64,000 nt of DNA, taken from Candidatus Peregrinibacteria bacterium. Lineage in GTDB: Bacteria; Patescibacteriota; Gracilibacteria; CAIRYL01; GCA-016699755. The notes beneath the pieces are model-generated. The model made no database searches and was not told the DNA's origin. It was given only the letters and a program-made list of their open reading frames with translations. Below, piece by piece: positions 37,864-45,922 of this stretch (within the stretch, counting starts at the first letter, position 1; each line of letters starts with the position of its first letter). A program made the translations under genes and the position numbers. The stretch is taken from positions 310,001 to 374,000 of the forward strand of contig CP065009.1 of NCBI GenBank assembly GCA_016699755.1, given 5' to 3'.

Positions 37864-38946
37864 GTGCTTTCTGATGCTTTGCAAAAGATGCTTTCTGAAA
37901 TTTCTGATGAGCAGAAAATGCTTGAAAACGAGCTATTGCTTCCTGAAGTCATGAATAGTCCCGCGAAAATTCGGAGTCTTTCCGAGCGACTTTCAGAAAT
38001 CCGCGAGCCAGTGGAAAAATTTCAGCAATGGAATATCGCTCAATCTGCTCTTGCTGAAGCAAAACTGCTTCTCACTGATCCAGAAATGAAAGAGCTTGCA
38101 CGAGAAGAAGTGGACACAAACACTATTCTTCTTGAGGGAATTGAAAAAGAGCTTCACATTCTTCTTATTCCGCGAGATCCAAACGATAATCGCGAAGCAA
38201 TTATTGAAATTCGCCCTGGAGCAGGAGGGGAAGAATCTGCTCTTTTTGCGGGAGAACTTATGCGCGCCTATTTTCGTTTTGCGGAAAAAGAAGGGATCCC
38301 CATAGAAATTATGGACAAAAATGAATCTGAAGGCGGTGGCATAAAAGAGGCGATATTTGAAGTGCACAGGAGTGGTGCATATGGAAAATTCAAATTTGAA
38401 GGAGGTGTACATCGAGTACAACGGATTCCTGCAACGGAATCACAAGGGCGTATTCATACCTCTGCAGTATCTGTTGTGGTGCTTCCCAAAGTGGAGGAGG
38501 CAGAATTTGTTATTGAAGAGAAGGATATAAAAGTAGATGTTTTTCGCTCGAGCGGTCCGGGTGGACAATCGGTCAATACAACTGATTCTGCGGTGCGTAT
38601 TACACACATTCCCACTGGAACAGTGGTCACTTGCCAAGATGAAAAAAGTCAGTTAAAAAACAAGGTCAAAGCACTCTCAGTACTCCGAAGTCGTCTTTCT
38701 GCGGCAGAAACGGAACGAAAAGCAAAAGAAGCAGGGGAAAAACGTCTTGCACAAATTGGCTCCGGTGATCGTTCGGATAAAATTCGCACGTACAATTTTC
38801 CACAAGATCGTGTTACTGATCATCGTCTTTCGGGCGGACAGAAAAACTTTTCGAATATTTCTGGCATTATGGCAGGAAATTTACTTCCCATTATAGAGGC
38901 TCTGCGAGAAGAGGAATCGGCATTATTTTCGAATGAGAATTTATAA
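37864..38946 (+). CDS. prfA: Peptide chain release factor 1
   Basis: Releases the peptide at UAA and UAG. The 360-residue protein has the RF1 codon-reading tripeptide PAT in RVQRIPATESQGRIHTS and the catalytic GGQ in SSGPGGQSVNTTDSAVR near residue 230, the site methylated by PrmC. The start is GTG at 37864, 35 bases after the terminator. The final DRVTDHRLSGGQ... matches the family. Together with RF2 it implies a standard code. Confidence 0.97.
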   Translation: MLSDALQKMLSEISDEQKMLENELLLPEVMNSPAKIRSLSERLSEIREPVEKFQQWNIAQSALAEAKLLLTDPEMKELAREEVDTNTILLEGIEKELHILLIPRDPNDNREAIIEIRPGAGGEESALFAGELMRAYFRFAEKEGIPIEIMDKNESEGGGIKEAIFEVHRSGAYGKFKFEGGVHRVQRIPATESQGRIHTSAVSVVVLPKVEEAEFVIEEKDIKVDVFRSSGPGGQSVNTTDSAVRITHIPTGTVVTCQDEKSQLKNKVKALSVLRSRLSAAETERKAKEAGEKRLAQIGSGDRSDKIRTYNFPQDRVTDHRLSGGQKNFSNISGIMAGNLLPIIEALREEESALFSNENL

Positions 38947-39052
38947 CCATTGCATGTCTTTCCTATGGAAAATGGTTTTTTTCGTCGTTGTCTTGTAAAA
39001 AAGAACTTGGTTTGACCAGAACCCTCATTCTATGACAAAATGCCCGAGCTAT

Positions 39053-39128
39053 GCCACCATAGCTCAGCTGGTAGAGCGGTCGCTTCGTAAGCGATAGGTC
39101 ACCGGTTCAAGTCCGGTTGGTGGCTCCA
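39053..39128 (+). tRNA. tRNA-Thr(CGU)
   Basis: A 76-base cloverleaf. Acceptor GCCACCA pairs with TGGTGGC, the anticodon loop TTCGTAA gives CGU (codon ACG), the T arm has GGTTCAAGTCC, and CCA is encoded at the 3' end. Confidence 0.95.
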
Positions 39129-39194
39129 GCTTTTTCTTCACTCTCGAAGTTGTTGCTGGTAAGCCATCCAACATGGTACAAACATCATTGTTTC

Positions 39195-39269
39195 GCCGCC
39201 TTAGCTCAGTGGTAGAGCACTGCCATGGTAAGGCAGGGGTCTCGGGTTCAAGTCCCGAAGGCGGCTCCA
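39195..39269 (+). tRNA. tRNA-Thr(GGU)
   Basis: A 75-base cloverleaf. Acceptor GCCGCCT pairs with AGGCGGC, loop ATGGTAA gives anticodon GGU (codons ACC/ACU), the T arm has GGTTCAAGTCC, and CCA is encoded. It lies 66 bases after the other threonine tRNA, presumably in one transcript. Confidence 0.95.
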
Positions 39270-39463
39270 GTTTCATTATCTTTTCTTTCATAAGAAGAGG
39301 GCTTATTTTCGTATTCACTGGCATTCTTCATTATATTTCGGATGTTGTTTTTCATCATAAAAAATAATCTTCTCTTTTTCTTCAGTTTCTTCTGCCCCAG
39401 TGGGCATTTTGTTTGACAAATATCTTAATATTCTTTTATAATAACAAGAGAAAATAAAAAAAA

Positions 39464-40588
39464 ATGACAGACACCCTCCCCCCTTCACCGACTTCATCAG
39501 ACGATAGTCTTCGTGAGAAAGTTCGTAATGCCATTCTTGTAGAAATGGAAAAAGGACGAACACCAGAAGAAATTCTTGACCTTGCGGTTCGCGCAGGAGC
39601 ACCAAAAGAGCTCATTGTGGAAGAGCTGGCGAATGTACCAGTAGAAGCACCAAAAAAGAAGGGTATTTCTTTGAATTGGAAATGGTTTGCATATGGAGGC
39701 ATGGGGTTTGCATCTGTTGTTGGGGGAATTGCTTTCGCTCTCTGGCTTCCCGAAAAAGAAAGCACCTCTAATGACTTGCCTATAAGCACTCCGCCTGTTG
39801 TTCAAAAAGAACATGCCGTTGCGGAAGAAGAGAAAACAGAAGGGGATGAAAAAAAATCAGAGCAAGAGTCGGAAGGAATAAAGGAGGGTACAAAAGAGGC
39901 TCTTCCTCAAGAAGAGGAAAAAGAAACAGAAAATGCAGAAGATCTTGCTACCACCACCAAGGAGACAGAAAATACAGAAGAGCCTTCTCCAGAGCAAAAA
40001 GAAAGCAAAGATACTCAAGAGACAATTGCAGAAAAGAATGATCCCGAAATCTCAGAAACAGAGAAATCATCCGAATCCACAAAAGAAGAAGCTGTCAAGG
40101 CAGAGCAATCTTCAATAGTTGAGGAGGATGCTCTTCCTCTTTTTCTTCGTCTTCCTGAGCAGATTCTGCTTGCCTCTGGAGAATATTCTATTTTGAGTTC
40201 CGATCCGAGTCGTTTGAATATTACCCTAAATGGCTCTGCTCTTTCTCTAACTGGATATGAGCCCGGAATGGCAACGGTAACGCTTGTGGAAAAGGCTTCC
40301 TCCCAAAAATTCTCCTTTTCGGTCAACGTTCTTGCAGAAGAGGTGACGGAGCGAAAAATCCCTCTCACTCTGAATGTAGGGAAGAAAAAGTATATCCGAA
40401 GTTATGTCGATCAAAAAGTGGAGGCAATGAGTTCTGATGAATCGGTTGCTTCTGCAAAAGTATCGGGAAGTGGAATTCTTGTGATTACTGCGGAGAAGCA
40501 GGGGGAAATAGAAATTTCTGTGACGAACACCGAAAAAAAGCTCACAACGGTGTATGAGCTTTCTGTTGTAGGAGAAAAAACCAAATGA
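39464..40588 (+). CDS. Membrane protein with a Lys/Glu-rich linker and beta-sandwich C-terminus
   Basis: A 374-residue protein. A small helical domain (about 14-60, with TPEEILDLAVRAGAP) is followed by one membrane helix (about 75-98), a long Glu/Lys/Thr-rich disordered linker (about 105-215) and two beta-rich units (about 220-290 and 295-370) that resemble cadherin/Ig-like folds. The layout is cytoplasm-membrane-stalk-external domain. I recognise no family. The gene stands alone and ends in TGA, 4 bases before the convergent next gene. Confidence 0.5.
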   Translation: MTDTLPPSPTSSDDSLREKVRNAILVEMEKGRTPEEILDLAVRAGAPKELIVEELANVPVEAPKKKGISLNWKWFAYGGMGFASVVGGIAFALWLPEKESTSNDLPISTPPVVQKEHAVAEEEKTEGDEKKSEQESEGIKEGTKEALPQEEEKETENAEDLATTTKETENTEEPSPEQKESKDTQETIAEKNDPEISETEKSSESTKEEAVKAEQSSIVEEDALPLFLRLPEQILLASGEYSILSSDPSRLNITLNGSALSLTGYEPGMATVTLVEKASSQKFSFSVNVLAEEVTERKIPLTLNVGKKKYIRSYVDQKVEAMSSDESVASAKVSGSGILVITAEKQGEIEISVTNTEKKLTTVYELSVVGEKTK

Positions 40589-40592
40589 GCTA

Positions 40593-40979
40593 CTAGGTTT
40601 CTATTCCTTCCGGAAGGGTGTTGAGGAAATTTCCTACCCTCTCTCTTATCTCATCAGGAACAGAACAGTGGGCTAAGAGTGCCTTCGCAAAACTTTTTAA
40701 GACAACAATATTTTTTTCAGGAGGAGTGTCGTTACAAGAAAGAGTTGGGTTGCCTTCTGAGAGAAACATGTTTACGTCTCCGGCACGAAGAACCACTCCG
40801 GTTTTTTTCACTTCTGCGCTTGAAGGAGTCTCTCTGTCTGTAAGATAAAAAGACATATTCACCTCGTTTGGTATATGTGCCAGAATATTCTTGATGTGTT
40901 TTAGAATGCTCGAAATTTGTTGTGAAAAAAGATTTTCTCTTTCTGCTATTCTTTCTTTTGGATAACATTGCTCTGTCAT
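40593..40979 (-). CDS. Hypothetical protein, about 128 residues
   Basis: A small soluble protein starting at MTEQCYPKERI; an upstream in-frame ATG at 41033 adds only hydrophobic, non-conserved-looking residues, so I prefer 40979. Sequence shows a helical N-terminus and beta strands in the middle (EVNMSFYLTDRE, GVVLRAGDVNMFLSEG). No motif points to a function. It converges with the preceding gene and lies at the edge of the accessory island. Confidence 0.4.
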   Translation of the reverse strand: MTEQCYPKERIAERENLFSQQISSILKHIKNILAHIPNEVNMSFYLTDRETPSSAEVKKTGVVLRAGDVNMFLSEGNPTLSCNDTPPEKNIVVLKSFAKALLAHCSVPDEIRERVGNFLNTLPEGIET

Positions 40980-41131
40980 TATACGAAGAAAAATGAAGAG
41001 TGCATTTTTTCTCAAAAAGAATATTCTTGTCAATTATTTTTCGTTTTTGCTAAAGGAAGAGGGGAATCTGCTTGATGAATACTCCGAAGTCAAAACACCT
41101 TATTTCATTCCTTCGCCGGAGTGGGTGTGGA

Positions 41132-41166
41132 GGAGTCCCTTGCAGGAGACTCCAGCAGGAGAAAAA
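41132..41166. repeat. Palindromic repeat, copy 1
   Basis: GGAGTC and GACTCC arms around CCTTGCAGGA (41132-41153), followed by AGCAGGAGAAAAA. The 35 bases are nearly identical to the copy at 42243. See the findings for the group of four. Confidence 0.6.
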
Positions 41167-41282
41167 ATAGGAAAAAAACAGAATATAGTTATTTCCCTTT
41201 ACAGCAGTCCTCTCGCTCGTCTAAGTCTTCGTCTTTCGCCATAAACATTCGCAAATCTCACCTTGTTTTGCAAAACCTCAAA

Positions 41283-41327
41283 GAGAGACTTGGACGCAAA
41301 AAGTATAAATGAGCGTCCGAGTCTCTC
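41283..41327. repeat. 15-bp inverted repeat
   Basis: The arms 41283-41297 and 41313-41327 pair at 14 of 15 positions around a 15-base loop. No U-tract follows. It lies in the gene-free stretch 40980-41413, together with palindromic repeat copy 1 and the terminator at 41375; nothing else is seen there. Confidence 0.6.
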
Positions 41328-41369
41328 TTCACTCGACTCTTTTTGACTCGACCCTTTTGACTTCTCTCA

Positions 41370-41399
41370 AAAAGTGGCGAAGTCCAAGAGACTTCGCCA
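41370..41399 (-). terminator. Terminator of the 200-residue protein gene
   Basis: On the minus strand, TGGCGAAGT / ACTTCGCCA with a 7-base loop is followed by CTTTTT, just after the stop of the gene at 41414. Confidence 0.7.
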
Positions 41400-41413
41400 A
41401 ACAAGGTACTTGC

Positions 41414-42016
41414 TCACTGACATTCGGATAAAATGGAACGAAGTTTCTTAGCGTTTTGTTCGGAGCTTTCTATCAAACTGCGATAACGAGAGTTCAGAAA
41501 GACATCAAAACTATCTATGTAATGTAAGTTCTGATTTTTATCCAAAACAACATTTTCTTCTCCATTATCTGATAAATCAAGCACCTTTCCTTTTGCAAGC
41601 CATTCATCAAAGGCATCAAGAAGATCTTCTAACTGTTGGCGTGTTTGAGGATTAGATTTTAATACTTCCAAAATATACGGTTTATTTTCTTCGGAGAGCA
41701 TATCAGTTGTAATTTTTATCGGTTCTGCCAGAACCAAAGCACCAAGAGTTTGTCCGACTTTTGCCCTTATATAAGTCGCATTTGGTACTATCTCACCAAG
41801 TCTTAATTTGATTTCATCGTACTCTTTTTTGTACCTATTCAAATCATCATCTGAAATAAGGCTAAAAGATTTTTTGACATAGGTATGAGCAGTTTTGTCT
41901 CCCTGTGTGTAAGCGTGATAATTTTCACAATGACTGCCATTACGTGTATTTTTACGAATAGAAGCTTTGGGGGAGATACAAGGTACTTCTTCTGACAAGT
42001 TGGGACTTTTAGCCAT
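41414..42016 (-). CDS. Kinase-fold-like hypothetical protein
   Basis: A 200-residue protein. The second half contains LDLSDNGEENVVLDKNQNLHYIDSFDVFLN, which resembles the HGDxxxxN...D loop and metal-binding part of small-molecule kinase folds (aminoglycoside phosphotransferase/YrbL-like), and earlier segments could be the end of an N-lobe. The catalytic HxD of kinases is not clearly present. Treat the fold as a guess; function unknown. It is A+T-rich, accessory in character, and on the opposite strand to the reverse transcriptase. Confidence 0.35.
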   Translation of the reverse strand: MAKSPNLSEEVPCISPKASIRKNTRNGSHCENYHAYTQGDKTAHTYVKKSFSLISDDDLNRYKKEYDEIKLRLGEIVPNATYIRAKVGQTLGALVLAEPIKITTDMLSEENKPYILEVLKSNPQTRQQLEDLLDAFDEWLAKGKVLDLSDNGEENVVLDKNQNLHYIDSFDVFLNSRYRSLIESSEQNAKKLRSILSECQ

Positions 42017-42111
42017 TGATAACGAAAGTGAAAGAAAATGTAGTTTTATTTTATTATAAAATATTTCAAGTCTAATGGCAAAATGATTCTGAAAGATATA
42101 AACTTCCTCCC

Positions 42112-42142
42112 GCTGGAGTCTCTCGTCAGAGGACTCCGGCGT
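42112..42142. repeat. Palindromic repeat, copy 2
   Basis: CGCTGGAGTC and GACTCCGGCG arms pair at 9 of 10 positions around an inner TCT/AGA extension. It belongs to the same group as copies 1, 3 and 4. Confidence 0.6.
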
Positions 42143-42237
42143 TAATTGAGATATTCTGGAAATATCCTCATTCTACTGCCTTGAGTTATGGGCAATATGA
42201 TGTTGATGTTTTACATGAATGAGAACGTACCATAGAT

Positions 42238-42276
42238 CTGCCGGAGTCCCTTTCAGGAGACTCCAGCAGGAGAAAA
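42238..42276. repeat. Palindromic repeat, copy 3
   Basis: Arms CTGCCGGAGTC and GACTCCAGCAG (42238-42269, 10 of 11 paired), followed by GAGAAAAA as in copy 1. The rest of 42017-42601 has no intact gene. Confidence 0.65.
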
Positions 42277-42385
42277 ATGGCTCCCGCTTGTCATTACTTT
42301 TTATTTTTGATACATTCATTTCCGATCCATTTTCTAAAATGGAATTGCATCGAGGGTTAGGCTAGAGATGTGAAAACATATCAAA

Positions 42386-42592
42386 GAGCCAACACCATCC
42401 GCGCTCCTCCTGTCTGGGGAGGAAAAGGAGGTACTCACTGGAAACAGAGAACTATCTCTACCAGAATAGGAAAGTTTTGGATAACTTTCTGAAAAAGGGA
42501 GTCAGGGGAGGAAACAAACCTGACTTCGTGCCCAGAAATAATACTTCAAAACATTCTGAAATCGAAATCAAGGCTTTTATGAGAATTTTCTT
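42386..42592 (+). pseudogene. Possible decayed coding remnant upstream of the reverse transcriptase
   Basis: Two frames here give peptide-like text: TYQRANTIRAPPVWGGKGG, then, after a frameshift, YQNRKVLDNFLKKGVRGG and PDFVPRNNTSKHSEIEIK. No start or family is recognised. It may be a broken small gene or an RNA with the reverse transcriptase; weak evidence either way. Confidence 0.25.
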
Positions 42593-42601
42593 CAAAAAGT
42601 C

Positions 42602-43849
42602 TTGATTTCTCCATCCTCTTTTTATTTTACATTGTTATTAAACGAAGTAGCAGAAATAAATAGGCTTAAAAAGTGCTGGATGAGTATTTATGCCAGTAAA
42701 TCTGAAGACATTAGAAAAATGTCAAAAGGAATTGACAATGTAACCCTTGAGGATTTTAAAAAGGATGATGATCAAAATTTAAAAGATATACATACTCAAA
42801 TAGCAACAGGGAAATTTGAATTTGATGAAATTAAATCTATCCCCAAAAAGAAAAGTAATGGGAAAATTCGTCTTATATCTGCTCCAACTGTGCGGGATCG
42901 AGTCGTTCATAAATCTATCTTAAGTATTTTAAGTGATGCCTTGTACGATCATATCAATACTGGTGTGAGTTACTGTGGTGTAAAAAAGGATTTTTGGAAA
43001 AAGGAAAAAGACGGACTGAGCATAAAAAGGGCTATTGAACAGTTAGTTACTTATGTGAAGAGACGCAACTATTGGATATTTGAAACAGATATTAAAGGTT
43101 TTTTTGATCATGTTCCCAAAGAAAAAATATTAAAAAAAGTATGCGAAGTGTTACCAGACAGATCGTTGGAAAAGTATCTCAAACAAATAATTTTTTTTGA
43201 CATTGGGAATGAGAGTGAACTACTAAAAAAAGAAATCGAAATACCAAATAAAATTAACGGCTTGGCTCAAGGTTCTTCACTTTCACCATTATTCGCCAAT
43301 CTTTTTCTTGCTGAATTTGATAATTACATGAAGAGCAAATACGGATTTAGGTATATTCGTTACGTGGATGATTTTATTGTAGTTTGTGAATCTGAAGAGG
43401 AAGCAAAAGAAGCGGAATTGGATTCGACCACAGAATTAAAAAAAGAAAATCTTGAATTATCAAAAGATAAGACCCATATTTTAGATTTGAATCGAAGTAG
43501 TTTGAAATTTTTAGGGGTTCATGTCGATAAATTCTGTATAAAACCCAAGAAAACAACTGGAAAAATAAGGGATTGGCTTGTTAGTGAAGTTTTAAATACT
43601 AAATCGTACAAAGTAGTTTTGAGGGCCGGAAAAGAAGTTTCCGTTATAGAACAAATAAATGAGAAAATTCAGGGTTGGGGAAACTTTTACAGGTATTATC
43701 ATGCACAAGAATTGTTTGAAAGTTTGGATGAATTTATCCTCAAAAGAAAAAAAGGGGATAAAAACCTCAAAGACATACTTCTACTCAAAGAAGTGAAGCT
43801 AGAAACAATTGTAAGTCAAGAAGAGTGGCAATCATATTTTAAGGAATAA
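42602..43849 (+). CDS. Reverse transcriptase, group II-like or unclassified
   Basis: A roughly 415-residue RNA-directed DNA polymerase. Fingers and palm motifs are clear: IPKKKSNGKIRLISAPTVRD, the catalytic Asp in FETDIKGFFDH (D163), LAQGSSLSPLFANLFL at about 220-236 and YVDD at 254-257, then FLGVHVD. The C-terminus (INEKIQGWGNFYRYYHAQ) looks like the maturase/thumb region of group II intron proteins, but no HNH endonuclease follows and no intron RNA is convincing. SP rather than SQ in motif 4 argues against diversity-generating retroelements. A TTG at 42602 or ATG at 42680 may be the start. The gene is flanked by palindromic repeats. Confidence 0.85.
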   Translation: MISPSSFYFTLLLNEVAEINRLKKCWMSIYASKSEDIRKMSKGIDNVTLEDFKKDDDQNLKDIHTQIATGKFEFDEIKSIPKKKSNGKIRLISAPTVRDRVVHKSILSILSDALYDHINTGVSYCGVKKDFWKKEKDGLSIKRAIEQLVTYVKRRNYWIFETDIKGFFDHVPKEKILKKVCEVLPDRSLEKYLKQIIFFDIGNESELLKKEIEIPNKINGLAQGSSLSPLFANLFLAEFDNYMKSKYGFRYIRYVDDFIVVCESEEEAKEAELDSTTELKKENLELSKDKTHILDLNRSSLKFLGVHVDKFCIKPKKTTGKIRDWLVSEVLNTKSYKVVLRAGKEVSVIEQINEKIQGWGNFYRYYHAQELFESLDEFILKRKKGDKNLKDILLLKEVKLETIVSQEEWQSYFKE

Positions 43850-44027
43850 AATTTCTCCATCCGGTTCGCATGCACGGTATTTATTAGTGGCTGAATTATA
43901 AGCCTATAAGGTTATTTTTTGCGCCGGACGGGGTGTTCGCGGAGGGTATTGGTGAGGAGCGACAACCCCCTTCATGACGTTTCTTCTTTTAAAAACTATA
44001 CATTTAAGGCAGGTCATGAATTCCCTT

Positions 44028-44062
44028 TCCGCTGGAGTCCGCTACAAGAGGCAGTCTTCCTA
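44028..44062. repeat. Palindromic repeat, copy 4 (degenerate)
   Basis: CCGCTGGAGTC is kept, but the right arm is altered (CAGTCTTCC). It matches the start of copy 2. Confidence 0.35.
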
Positions 44063-44090
44063 CCTCCCTATTCGGATTTTTTGGCTTACA

Positions 44091-44173
44091 CAAAACGTTG
44101 GCTCTCCTTATGTATGGAAGTTCGAACTGTTTTAAGGGAAGAAGAGGGTTTTGTGATGCTAGAAATTCCATAA
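44091..44173 (+). repeat. Direct repeat A, left edge of the biosynthetic block
   Basis: About 83 bases that recur in similar form at 49396-49483, with an identical core TGTATGGAAGTTCGAACT (44111-44128 and 49421-49438). The two copies bracket the gene block between them. Confidence 0.6.
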
Positions 44174-44207
44174 AGAAAGAAGGGTATTTTTTATGGGAAA
44201 ATATAAT

Positions 44208-44213
44208 TTGACA
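44208..44213 (+). promoter_or_regulatory. Candidate -35 box before the block
   Basis: TTGACA at 44208-44213; 17 bases on is AAAATG, which overlaps the ATG at 44234, so transcription would begin near 44245. That favours the second ATG (44255) as the real start. A separate TATAAT at 44202-44207 has no good -35. Confidence 0.3.
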
Positions 44214-44254
44214 TAAATAATAAAATCAATAAAATGCTCTCTTATTTTATAATA

Positions 44255-45157
44255 ATGAGGATTTTAGAAGGGAATAATATTTTTAGTAACATACAGCAGC
44301 TTCCACCTTTCTTAGGCAAAGAGGATGAAAGCAATATAATGCGACAGCAAGAATTAGGTATGTGGATCAATTCTCAGTCGGTGCAATTTGGAGAGCTTGC
44401 AGAACAAATAAAGGAGGGTGTTCATTGTACAAATTCTACTCCAGTGGTACTAAAAAACACGGGTATTCAATCTGTTTCAAAAGAAAGCAGAACAGCAATA
44501 ATGATAGGATTTTCTACTTTGTTGGGGCGACCCACCCCAACAGATAAGAGAAATAAAAAAGTTGCGTGGCCGATATCCGTTCCCAAAAATGCGGATAAAA
44601 TAAATTTTCGTACTTTTTCAGAACATAATCAGGAAGCAAAACTGCATACAGATTCCCAATACCTTCAGTGTCCAGAGCAAGCGATATCTCTTTGGTCCAT
44701 TCATCCTGATGGCTCAGGGGAAGGTTTATCCTATTGTGCAAGTGCACAGGACATTCTTCATGAAATGACGGCTCATTCAGCAGGACAAGAGTCGTTGCAA
44801 ATTCTTCAAAGAGAGGATGTTCCATTTCGAGTGCCTTCATCATTTATGCAAGATCCTAATAGTAATCAAACAGAGGTGATTTTCGGGAAAATATTTGGTC
44901 AAAATCCAGTAATGAGATATCGAGAAGATACAATTCATGCAGGCTATGATGCTATCAATCAGATTATGCCTCCTGAAATTGAAAAAGCATTGCAAGATAT
45001 ATCTACGGCAATGAACAAGGTGCAAAGTGATTTTTTTCTACTGGAAGCAGGTGATGTACTCTGGATTAATAATCACGATCATCTTCACGCAAGAACTCCC
45101 TTTTCTGATTTAGAGAGATTGCTCTTTAGAATTCGTTATAACTTTTCCCAGCAATAA
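44255..45157 (+). CDS. Fe(II)/2-oxoglutarate-dependent dioxygenase (TauD/TfdA or clavaminate-synthase-like)
   Basis: About 300 residues. The iron ligands are visible as H-x-D in AKLHTDSQYL (about 131-133) and a distal His in HDHLHARTPFSDLERLLFRIR (about 278), with Arg nearby to hold 2-oxoglutarate. The layout fits enzymes that hydroxylate or otherwise oxidise amino acids and small molecules (TauD, clavaminate synthase, VioC). The substrate is unknown. The stop TAA overlaps the next ATG by one base (TAATG), so translation is coupled to the dehydrogenase. First gene of the block; the ATG at 44234 is an alternative start. Confidence 0.8.
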   Translation: MRILEGNNIFSNIQQLPPFLGKEDESNIMRQQELGMWINSQSVQFGELAEQIKEGVHCTNSTPVVLKNTGIQSVSKESRTAIMIGFSTLLGRPTPTDKRNKKVAWPISVPKNADKINFRTFSEHNQEAKLHTDSQYLQCPEQAISLWSIHPDGSGEGLSYCASAQDILHEMTAHSAGQESLQILQREDVPFRVPSSFMQDPNSNQTEVIFGKIFGQNPVMRYREDTIHAGYDAINQIMPPEIEKALQDISTAMNKVQSDFFLLEAGDVLWINNHDHLHARTPFSDLERLLFRIRYNFSQQ

Positions 45158-45906
45158 TGAAATCAATACTCGTTACTGGCGCATCAAGAGGATTGGGGAA
45201 AGGGATTTCTCAATATCTGGACAAAGAAGGACACCGTGTTATCGCTACAGGAAGAGACACTGATTCCCTTCAGACATTGGCTGATCACGGAAATAGCATT
45301 GAGATATTTACAGCAGATATTTCTACTGCCGAAGGCATAGATACTGTTGTTCAACAAGGAATTCAGCATCAGGTAGATGTCGTGATAAACAATGCTGGAT
45401 TTGGGGTTGTTGGAAAACTAAAAGAAATTTCTCGAGAATCCTTACTGAGAATCTTAGAAACAAATTTGGTTGCCCCCATAGAAATCACAAAGGGACTGCG
45501 AAACCAGATAGCAAAAAAACAAGGAAGTTTTGGTTACATTACTTCATTAGCTGGAAAAATGGGATTCCCTGATATGATATCGTACTCTGCTTCAAAATTT
45601 GGACTTGAAGGAGCAATCGAAAGCCTTCGATATGAATTAGAACCCTTGGGCATAGGATTGACAGTTGTTCGCCCTGGGATGGTTGATACCGATTTTTTTG
45701 ATACTGCTGGTTTAACGGAACAAGTAGAGGGAGCAAAGTCAGATGGTTTACTAAAACAGCCCGAAGAAATCGCTCAAGAAATATGTGAAGGAATCCTGAC
45801 CAAACAAAGAGAAGTTGTTATCGGGAGTGATAAAGACTTCTTGAGACGATTGCCAAATATCTCTTTTGATGAACGATTAAAAGTTCTCGGAGAAATGTCT
45901 TCATAA
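45157..45906 (+). CDS. Short-chain dehydrogenase/reductase
   Basis: A 249-residue Rossmann oxidoreductase using NAD(P)H. TGASRGLG (7-14) binds the cofactor, NNAG is at 78-81, and the catalytic set S130, Y143 and K147 reads in ITS and YSASK. The family includes sepiapterin and dihydropteridine-type reductases, which would suit the FolE2-like neighbour, but sequence alone cannot assign the substrate. It overlaps the dioxygenase stop by one base and lies 17 bases before the cyclohydrolase gene. Confidence 0.9.
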   Translation: MKSILVTGASRGLGKGISQYLDKEGHRVIATGRDTDSLQTLADHGNSIEIFTADISTAEGIDTVVQQGIQHQVDVVINNAGFGVVGKLKEISRESLLRILETNLVAPIEITKGLRNQIAKKQGSFGYITSLAGKMGFPDMISYSASKFGLEGAIESLRYELEPLGIGLTVVRPGMVDTDFFDTAGLTEQVEGAKSDGLLKQPEEIAQEICEGILTKQREVVIGSDKDFLRRLPNISFDERLKVLGEMSS

Positions 45907-45922
45907 TTTTTTTACTTTTGAT

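Larger units (their letters stand above)
43919..44173 (+). pseudogene. Short gene fragment, left copy of a flanking repeat
   Basis: An 84-codon frame whose end, TKRWLSLCMEVRTVLREEEGF, is repeated at protein level after the next gene block (KRAWLPLCMEVRTILLEESDF near 49400). The whole is too short for a known protein and lies just downstream of the reverse transcriptase, so I regard it as a remnant or mobile-element end rather than a working gene. Confidence 0.35.

Noticed and set aside
42602..43849. Diversity-generating retroelement
   Set aside because: The motif reads QGSSLSP rather than SQ, and no template/variable repeat pair with A-specific changes is visible.
43855..43900. Group II intron domain V next to the reverse transcriptase (CGCATGCACGGT)
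   Set aside because: Only the 3' strand resembles domain V; the matching AGCCGT-type 5' strand is missing.
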